Shown here: positions 14,983 through 20,522 of the stretch, piece after piece | Position numbering within the stretch: the stretch's first letter is position 1 | Layout: every line of letters starts with the position of its first letter | Assembly (NCBI GenBank): GCA_000495415.1 | Contig: AWGX01000675.1 | Span: 1-20,522, forward strand | Direction of reading: 5' to 3' | DNA length: 20,522 nt | Source of the DNA: Smithella sp. ME-1 | GTDB lineage: Bacteria; Desulfobacterota; Syntrophia; Syntrophales; Smithellaceae | Notes under the pieces: generated by a model | What the model was told of the DNA's origin: nothing | Seen by the model: the letters and a program-made list of their open reading frames with translations, nothing else | The model's database searches: none | Translations under genes and position numbers: made by a program

Positions 14983-15933
14983 TCAGTAAAAAGAATAATT
15001 GATTGCTTCCATTTTACCGTTTCTCTTAATATTCAGTGATATACTTTTACCGGATTGCATTAAATTCATCATCTGCAGTAGATCATCGGCGCTATGCATA
15101 CGCCTGTTATTTATATCAATTACTATATCGCCATTTTGCAGTCCCATCTTTTCGTAAAGGCTGTTGGAAGCAATATTAGAAATGATGTACCCTTCCTGTA
15201 ACCCTTCGTTCAGGTAAGGGCGTACCACAGCTTGACTCATTATCGACTTTAAATCATCTAAATTCTCATTTACGAGTCGTCTGCTTAAACTCAATTTTCT
15301 GAAAACAGCCTGCTTCGTTCCTGTAGCCGGCGAGTCGGGAAGCAGAGTACCTTCCATCGTAGCTTTTACTTTTAATGTTATTTCCCTGTCTCCACTTAAT
15401 AATGTTGCCGTATTACGCGTTATTTTTATCAGTTTAGCCGAGCCGATTCTATCTCCAAGCCGATATAGTTTCTGCTTATGGTTGCCGCGTTCTTCGATGA
15501 CGATAAAGCCAGAAGAAGTATTAAAGGCTACAGTTCCTTTCAATTCGAAATCCATGTTTTTCTGATCAGCGTCGAAAAGTCCGCCCTCCAATTGTTTGTC
15601 TCCAACGGTTTTCAAAGTAGAAAGAAACAAATTGCGTTCGGTAATGATTCCGTAATTCTGAAGCTGGTTATGCTGGGCATTTTCTGTAAAGGCAAGCGCG
15701 GTTCCGTTATTTTTAACAGCAGCAGTTTGTTTAATGAGAGGGAAACTGATGACTTTGTAAAAAAGATCTACTGTTTCGTAAGACAATACTGTGATTGCCA
15801 GCAGGATTAGTAATGGCCGTAGCAGAGTAATATCAATTGCCGGAAGGGTATTGATATTACTTATCCTGTTTAACCATTCTTTCGCGACTTGTGTTATTTT
15901 GGACCACATAACTTTTATCAGTACAACCTTCAT
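14983..15933 (-). CDS. gspC: Type II secretion inner-membrane protein GspC with PDZ domain
   Basis: GspC links the inner-membrane platform to the secretin and helps select substrates. The 316-residue protein has a cytoplasmic N-terminus, one membrane helix (about 38-58), a homology region (about 92-190: NYGIITERNLF, then FELKGTVAF and YRLGDRIG), and a C-terminal PDZ domain (about 230-314: GYIISNIASNSLYEKMGLQN, then GDIVIDINNRRM). Its ATG overlaps the gspN stop by one base (TAATG), indicating coupling; Met9 is a less likely start. The order N-C-ExeA-B-D-E differs from the enterobacterial gspC-to-gspN order. Confidence 0.92.
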   Translation of the reverse strand: MKVVLIKVMWSKITQVAKEWLNRISNINTLPAIDITLLRPLLILLAITVLSYETVDLFYKVISFPLIKQTAAVKNNGTALAFTENAQHNQLQNYGIITERNLFLSTLKTVGDKQLEGGLFDADQKNMDFELKGTVAFNTSSGFIVIEERGNHKQKLYRLGDRIGSAKLIKITRNTATLLSGDREITLKVKATMEGTLLPDSPATGTKQAVFRKLSLSRRLVNENLDDLKSIMSQAVVRPYLNEGLQEGYIISNIASNSLYEKMGLQNGDIVIDINNRRMHSADDLLQMMNLMQSGKSISLNIKRNGKMEAINYSFY

Positions 15934-16757
15934 TAAATATAGCGGGATATTGGATCGGCCAATGTTCCGCTGATAGTGATATTCATTTTAGCCTTGTTCT
16001 TACCGGAAATTTCAATTATACCATTTAAACTTAGCTGACTATTTTTATAGTCATCAGCGAGCGTTATTTCTCCTTTTAGTAAACAATTTACCTGAGGACC
16101 GAATGTCTGTAATTTTTCTACCCTTAATACACCATTTTTTAATTGAGCTTTAATTTCGCAGCGATCAAATTCAATTCGGTTTAGCCCCAGAAAAGGTTCG
16201 GCCAAGGGGTAAGCGCCTCCGGTTAAAGAAAGCGCGACTTTTCCGGATGAATTTTTTCCAGCTTCGCCATTAGAAATATATGTCCAGATGCCGCTTACTT
16301 TTCCTGTGATTTCTTCTGCCAGAAAATTTTTAATCAAAGTGCATCTGGCCAGATCGATATTTTTAAAATTCAACTTTCCTTCACGAGGTGGGTATATTTT
16401 GGACAAAGAAGTCAGATCAACATATCCATCAAAATTACCGCCGTAAGCTTTACCGCTCAGCCCAAGGTAAGTATGCTTTTGCAGGACATTCCATGGATGA
16501 AACTGCAAATCGAGCGAGTCTCCCTGAAAAGAGATGTTTGCGAAAGAATTCGAACTTACGGCTATATTTTTAAGCTTTAATCCAAAAGGCAGAGATGGCC
16601 GCAGTGACTCCATTTTAAGAATAAAATCCGGTGAATTAACGGCGTTTTCCAGCCTGCTCTTGACGAGAGCAGAGGGGAAAAGCAGATACAAAAACACTAT
16701 GGTAATAAATATTCCATAGAGCGTGAATAATAAAACTTTTTTATTTAAAATGTTCAC
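15933..16757 (-). CDS. gspN: Type II secretion protein GspN
   Basis: A 274-residue inner-membrane protein with one N-terminal membrane helix (about 8-28), followed by a beta-rich periplasmic region (LPFGLKLKNIAV, then LDLQFHPWNVL and LSLTGGAYPLAEPF). This pattern fits GspN, a non-universal T2SS platform component of uncertain role. The start is GTG at 16757, with AAAGGA about 12 nt upstream. It begins 16 nt after gspM and overlaps gspC by one base. Sequence support is weaker than for the other Gsp proteins, but position between M and C strengthens the call. Confidence 0.83.
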   Translation of the reverse strand: MNILNKKVLLFTLYGIFITIVFLYLLFPSALVKSRLENAVNSPDFILKMESLRPSLPFGLKLKNIAVSSNSFANISFQGDSLDLQFHPWNVLQKHTYLGLSGKAYGGNFDGYVDLTSLSKIYPPREGKLNFKNIDLARCTLIKNFLAEEITGKVSGIWTYISNGEAGKNSSGKVALSLTGGAYPLAEPFLGLNRIEFDRCEIKAQLKNGVLRVEKLQTFGPQVNCLLKGEITLADDYKNSQLSLNGIIEISGKNKAKMNITISGTLADPISRYI

Positions 16758-16773
16758 TTTGCTATTTATTCCT

Positions 16774-17322
16774 TTATCTTCGATTCAATGTTTGAAATGA
16801 AGCTATTTGTAACTGCGCGCTTAAATACTCCGGACTTTCTTTCATTTTGTTGATAACAATTTTCTTAATTTTGACTAAATCTGCCGGCGACTCAGCAAAA
16901 TATAAAAAGTCGGTGAGTTGTTTAATTGTTATTTTATCCAATTTCATATCGATTAGTGATTCCTCAAAGGAAGCGGATTGCGTTCCGCGGGAAGAGTTCA
17001 TGTATTTGATATTTCTTTTAACGTTTGCCAGAGTTGCTTTTTTCTCCAGATAGGAAAATAAGGTAAAATCGGCACTACGTGCGGACATGGCCCTTTCTAT
17101 TTCTGCTAATCTTGCCTCCTGCAGGTTAAACTCGTTATCCAGCTTACTTATTTCGGCAAGTTTATTTTGATTTACCTTTATTGCTTTTGTAAGTTTTTCG
17201 TTAGCTTCCCCAAAGGGGAAAACAACTGTTTCCAGAAGTAGCGCGATCAAAACAAAGACAGCCGTACCGGCGACAAGATATCGTTGCTTTTTATCTAATT
17301 TATTCCAGAAATTTTTGATCAT
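16774..17322 (-). CDS. gspM: Type II secretion protein GspM
   Basis: 182 residues: a short cytoplasmic stretch (MIKNFWNKLDKKQRYLV), one membrane helix (about 17-33), a coiled-coil-like charged helix (about 36-80) and a C-terminal ferredoxin-like domain. This layout is that of GspM, which binds GspL and stabilises the inner-membrane platform. The ATG overlaps the gspL stop by 4 nt (ATGA), the classical L-M coupling. GspM sequences are poorly conserved, so the call rests on layout, size and position. Confidence 0.87.
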   Translation of the reverse strand: MIKNFWNKLDKKQRYLVAGTAVFVLIALLLETVVFPFGEANEKLTKAIKVNQNKLAEISKLDNEFNLQEARLAEIERAMSARSADFTLFSYLEKKATLANVKRNIKYMNSSRGTQSASFEESLIDMKLDKITIKQLTDFLYFAESPADLVKIKKIVINKMKESPEYLSAQLQIASFQTLNRR

Positions 17323-18839
17323 TTAAGTTCAATCCTTAAATCAAAATCAACCTTGCTGCCGTCTTTGGCCAGACTGGTTGAGCCGATGACTACATTCTTA
17401 AAATATTTGGATTGCAGAAGCTCATTTTTTATGGAGGAAACATCATCGATATTTTTAGATTGAGCTTTTATCGAAACGGCGGAGTTTTCGTAACTGAAAT
17501 CGTTGATTACTATATCACGGGAAGTTGAAATTAAACCCGAGACTTCTTTCAGTAAGTCAACCACCGGTACATTTCGTGTGCCTTCAAAAAATCCAAAAGT
17601 TTTTTTATTTTCAGCAAGCTTTGTTTGAAGTTGTTGCACGGGGTCAATCATTACCGGTGCTTCCGGGAAATTTTTCTTGAAAAGAAAAGCAATCTGTTTT
17701 TTGATGCCGGCAAGGCGCTGGGTTTTTAATCTGTAATCAAGAAACTGATTTAACGCTGCCAGTAAGAAAATTATTCCGGCAACTACCGCCACCCATTTAA
17801 ACTGTTCTTTAATATTGAAGCCGCCATTTTTTACGGCAAATTCTCCCTGGAGGAAATTAAAAGATTTTCGACCGGCGAAAGCTCTAATTGCCGCGGCACA
17901 GGCCGTGTTCATTATTGGCGGAGAGTATTTATGTTCAATATTTTTCTCCATTTCCAATTGCTTTGAACGGATGAGGTCAAGAACTTCCGGCCGAAGCGAA
18001 AAAGATTTTTCCAGTTCCTTTTGCAGCGGAACAAACAAAGAACCTCCGCCTGTTATGATAATGTGCGCAGGATCATTTTGAATACTGCCGTTCAATTTCA
18101 GATATTCGATGGTGTTTTTAATCTCTGTGCAAAAACGGCGGCAAGCTTCATCAACCTTTGCGCTTTCGGTAGAATATTCGCCTTTGATTTTAAGCTTCTC
18201 GGCTTCATCCTTTTCGATGGACAGATCCTGCGCCAGTGCCGCTGTTATTTGATCTCCGCCGAAAGCCAGAGAACGGATTTGAACGATTGCACCGTTTTCA
18301 TAAAAAACCGCCGCAGTTGAAACAGCTCCAATATCCAGAATAATTCCGCAGGCGGGGGATATTCTATCGGTTAGAACCTGCGCAGCCAGTGCAGTAGAAG
18401 AAATATCAATGATGGATACGCTTCCCAGATTCACTTCCACTTTTTCTATCCATTCGCGGACATTTTTCCTGGCCAGCGCGGCGACAAAAAGTCCGTCATT
18501 AGGAATCGTCAGGTAATCGGTTACTGCTTCTTCTATGGGAAGAGGGATTAGCGGTTCCAATTCAAAAGCTAATGTTTTTCTGATTTTACTGTCATCGTGA
18601 AAAGGCAGGTTGACTTGCCTGAACATTACATCGGTAAGAGGAAGGCAAACGCAACAGGGGATTTTAGAAAAACTTTTGTTTTCCGCAAGTTTTTTCAAGG
18701 CCGGTTCGATTCCACCGCAGGCGTTAATATCCAGAGTTTCGGCGGCAAGAATACGGCTTCCGGTCAAGCCTTTCTTTGTCAATAAAACCGCTTTAATTGT
18801 GTTTTGGCCGATATCCAGCCCTATTACTGCTTGCGGCAT
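17319..18839 (-). CDS. gspL: Type II secretion protein GspL (PilM-like actin fold plus periplasmic domain)
   Basis: 506 residues. The N-terminal actin-like (PilM-type) domain has GLDIGQNTIKAVLL (7-20), LDIGAVSTAAV (168-178) and IITGGGSLF (260-268), all three nucleotide-binding motifs, followed by the GspL signature NFLQGEFAV (328-336), one membrane helix (about 348-367) and a periplasmic ferredoxin-like domain. GspL recruits GspE to the membrane. I start it at ATG 18839 rather than 18854: the inner start has GGAGG 8 nt upstream and overlaps the gspK stop (TAATG), while the outer ATG itself forms part of that ribosome site. Keeping complete actin-type motifs makes it more PilM-like than enterobacterial GspL. 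Confidence 0.92.
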   Translation of the reverse strand: MPQAVIGLDIGQNTIKAVLLTKKGLTGSRILAAETLDINACGGIEPALKKLAENKSFSKIPCCVCLPLTDVMFRQVNLPFHDDSKIRKTLAFELEPLIPLPIEEAVTDYLTIPNDGLFVAALARKNVREWIEKVEVNLGSVSIIDISSTALAAQVLTDRISPACGIILDIGAVSTAAVFYENGAIVQIRSLAFGGDQITAALAQDLSIEKDEAEKLKIKGEYSTESAKVDEACRRFCTEIKNTIEYLKLNGSIQNDPAHIIITGGGSLFVPLQKELEKSFSLRPEVLDLIRSKQLEMEKNIEHKYSPPIMNTACAAAIRAFAGRKSFNFLQGEFAVKNGGFNIKEQFKWVAVVAGIIFLLAALNQFLDYRLKTQRLAGIKKQIAFLFKKNFPEAPVMIDPVQQLQTKLAENKKTFGFFEGTRNVPVVDLLKEVSGLISTSRDIVINDFSYENSAVSIKAQSKNIDDVSSIKNELLQSKYFKNVVIGSTSLAKDGSKVDFDLRIELK

Positions 18840-19807
18840 TAATCCTGCCTCCATTTGATTATCTGGAAGGATTTTTGCTGTGATCTTTTTACAACACCGC
18901 TTAAGCTTTGTGCCATGTTTTGCATCCTGCCGGTAGAGATAATTTTAAAATAATTGCTTTTTACAGTAATCAGCTCAGATTTAATTGTTATGCCTGCCAT
19001 AGCGGGAACCTGTTTATACCACTGTGAATTGGACAAATCATTACCCTCTTTCCGGCGGTATTCATCCATTGAATCAGCTAATTCAGCACTGATTTCATCA
19101 GAAAGCGTGCGTAAAACCATCCCGGGCGCGGTATTAATATTTATTATCCCGTCGCTGTCTGCGGTAACGTATTCTTTAAGTCCTGGTTTTTCCTTTGTTC
19201 CATTGAAGATTTCTTTGGTTATTCCCTTTATCATAAGCAATTCCTCAATGCAATCAAACGGAGCATTTTTCGCTTCATAAGGCTGATCTAAAGATGCGTA
19301 GTAGGAAGTTTCGGCTCCATAACCGGTAGGCGAATTATCCGCGTCAATCCAGTCTTTTATGGAATCGACAATTTCGGCGGCTTTTTTTTCATCCAGTCCG
19401 AATTCCGGCATGCACAGCAGCCTGATCAGCATTTCTTTAATGTCTGAATTGTATTCATTTCCGTTGACCAGCTTATTAAGAGGAATTTTGCCGGCTTCAT
19501 CTTCAATTGACGTAATAAAATAACCGTCAGTAAAAAGAGACGCGGATTTTTCGGATAAAAGCTCTGCCTTTGCCCAATCATCACGCAGCGTGTCATAATC
19601 GTTTTTAGAATTAGTCAGCAATGCGACAGCTCCATAAAACCCGGACTTGGCAATATAAGTTAGTTTAATTCCGTCGCTGATGTTGGTTGTGTCATAAATT
19701 TCAGCGCGTGATGATCTGTTTAATTCGATAACAACAGCCACCAGGATGCTGACGATCAATATTACCGTGATCAGCGCGATTCCGCGATTATCCAATTTTT
19801 TTTTCAT
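18839..19807 (-). CDS. gspK: Type II secretion minor pseudopilin GspK
   Basis: GspK caps the pseudopilus tip with GspI and GspJ. The 322-residue protein has a prepilin leader MKKKLDNRG, a cleavage site before Ile10 and the helix IALITVILIVSILVAVVIEL. It lacks the usual Glu at +5 (Thr instead), which is normal for GspK. The T2SSK region follows, with DEAGKIPLNKL, DWIDADNSPTG and ININTAPGMVLRTLSDEI. The frame is open upstream to 19951, but those 48 residues overlap gspJ and would bury the leader, so I chose ATG 19807, 5 nt after the gspJ stop. Its stop overlaps the gspL start. Confidence 0.93.
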   Translation of the reverse strand: MKKKLDNRGIALITVILIVSILVAVVIELNRSSRAEIYDTTNISDGIKLTYIAKSGFYGAVALLTNSKNDYDTLRDDWAKAELLSEKSASLFTDGYFITSIEDEAGKIPLNKLVNGNEYNSDIKEMLIRLLCMPEFGLDEKKAAEIVDSIKDWIDADNSPTGYGAETSYYASLDQPYEAKNAPFDCIEELLMIKGITKEIFNGTKEKPGLKEYVTADSDGIININTAPGMVLRTLSDEISAELADSMDEYRRKEGNDLSNSQWYKQVPAMAGITIKSELITVKSNYFKIISTGRMQNMAQSLSGVVKRSQQKSFQIIKWRQD

Positions 19808-19812
19808 AGCGT

Positions 19813-20460
19813 TTATTTCTTTACCGGTAAAAATACCTTCGTCATAAATTTGTATGGTTTTTCTTTGTCCTTTAAATTGGCCAGTACCAGTTCTATTTTT
19901 ACAGATGCAGGAGCTTTGCCTTTTTGTTCGTTTAGTGACGAAGAATCCCATGACTCTAATTCATTGCCTGTGGAGTCGTAAAACTTTAATTTCCAGGAAT
20001 CGATATTGCGGCAAATCACAAATTCTCCGGCCTGGTTGCTTTCTTTTTCCGGTTTAGTGCCGGCAACGTCCGATCTCCATAGCGAGAAGGTGTCTCCACC
20101 TTCATCCTCTTGCACATAGTAGCTGATAGTTGCCGGACGCCCTTCTTCATCATTTTCGCTGAAAGCCAGGTGAGAAGCGGACCAGAAAGAAAGATAATAA
20201 AACTCCCTGTTGTTTAATGGTCTTTTCTCCGCGCGAAAGTCAAAAGAACCGGCGTTGGTCTGCAGAGACGATAAATCCTTAATCATCCTGTTCATTGATG
20301 TGCGGGCCATCTTGTAAATATTATTTTCTTCTTCCATCTGATTCGAAGTTTTCATTATGCCGCTGTAGGAGACATAAACAGTGGTCATGACGAGACCTAA
20401 TATAAAGATAGCGATGAGGATCTCGACCAGCGTAAATGCCCGGCAGGGCTGTTGAAAAAT
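19813..20460 (-). CDS. gspJ: Type II secretion minor pseudopilin GspJ, start codon not visible
   Basis: GspJ forms the pseudopilus tip complex with GspI and GspK. The pilin N-terminus is clear: AFTLVEILIAIFILGLVM, with mature Phe1 coded at 20434-20436 and the conserved Glu5, followed by about 200 residues of GspJ globular domain. The first in-frame ATG (20388) lies after the helix and would remove it, so it cannot be the functional start. Upstream the frame stays open to the window edge without ATG, GTG or TTG. I end the call at ATT 20460 only as a placeholder. The -1 residue is Ala, not the usual Gly. The upstream bases look repeat-derived. Either the start lies beyond the edge with a long leader, or a repeat has damaged the 5' end. 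Confidence 0.75.
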   Translation of the reverse strand: MFQQPCRAFTLVEILIAIFILGLVMTTVYVSYSGIMKTSNQMEEENNIYKMARTSMNRMIKDLSSLQTNAGSFDFRAEKRPLNNREFYYLSFWSASHLAFSENDEEGRPATISYYVQEDEGGDTFSLWRSDVAGTKPEKESNQAGEFVICRNIDSWKLKFYDSTGNELESWDSSSLNEQKGKAPASVKIELVLANLKDKEKPYKFMTKVFLPVKK

Positions 20461-20522
20461 GCCCCCGGTGTTCGAGACTGTGTCGCGATAGTGAAAGCTG
20501 TCATTCCGAACGTATGTGAGGA
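20443..20522. repeat. Repeat-like sequence at the gspJ 5' end and window edge
   Basis: GCAGGGCTGTTGAAAAATGC (20443-20462) and TCATTCCGAACGTATGTGAG (20501-20520) closely resemble short dispersed intergenic repeats common in bacterial genomes (recognised from memory). GGGCATTT on the minus strand occurs at the junction in two copies, about 23 nt apart. The element is cut by the window edge, so its full extent is unknown. Confidence 0.45.

Noticed and set aside
18840..18854. Five-residue longer start for GspL
   Set aside because: The outer ATG is part of the GGAGG ribosome site that serves the inner ATG at 18839.
19808..19951. 48-residue N-terminal extension of GspK
   Set aside because: It overlaps the gspJ coding end and would place the prepilin leader internally; the ATG at 19807 gives a standard leader.

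Overview
The window looks like ordinary chromosome from an anaerobic deltaproteobacterium (Desulfobacterota, possibly Syntrophales-like). That placement is inferred from three things: the gene order of a type II secretion (T2SS) operon, a dapL-type lysine route, and several families of short palindromic intergenic repeats. I had no search tool to confirm it. Base composition is moderate and coding density is high. Apart from one plus-strand gene, everything reads on the minus strand, so transcription runs from high to low coordinates.

Left part (1-3500): the 5' end of glmM (truncated at the window edge); a two-cistron unit of a 29-codon ORF and an 88-residue protein behind a consensus sigma70-type promoter; and two tandem membrane-anchored SGNH/GDSL-hydrolase-like proteins. 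An intergenic gap with a good promoter then leads to the single plus-strand gene, a DUF362 protein (3504-4940).

Middle (5000-8400): a HEPN-MNT gene pair followed 19 nt later by a divergent YchF-like P-loop NTPase, probably one transcript. Next comes an intergenic stretch with a tandem repeat and a long palindromic repeat, then dapL (TTG start, strong ribosome site). Three stacked GC-rich hairpins separate dapL from dapF.

Right part (8414-20522): a tightly packed operon in the order gspJ, gspK, gspL, gspM, gspN, gspC, an ExeA/GspA-like ATPase, a GspB-like TPR membrane protein, gspD, gspE, dapF. Most junctions overlap or are separated by 1-35 nt. Together these encode the minor pseudopilins (J, K), inner-membrane platform (L, M, C, N), a secretin-assembly pair (ExeA-like and GspB-like), the outer-membrane secretin (D) and the motor ATPase (E). 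gspF, gspG, gspH and gspI are not in the window and may lie beyond the right edge. dapF starts 1 nt after gspE, which ties diaminopimelate synthesis to the secretion operon.

I did not find a clearly novel multi-gene system. The most interesting points are the near-leaderless 29-codon ORF with a dyad over its promoter, the repeat-derived 5' end of gspJ with no visible start codon, the YchF-like protein lacking a normal G3 motif beside a HEPN-MNT pair, and a long linker in the secretin.
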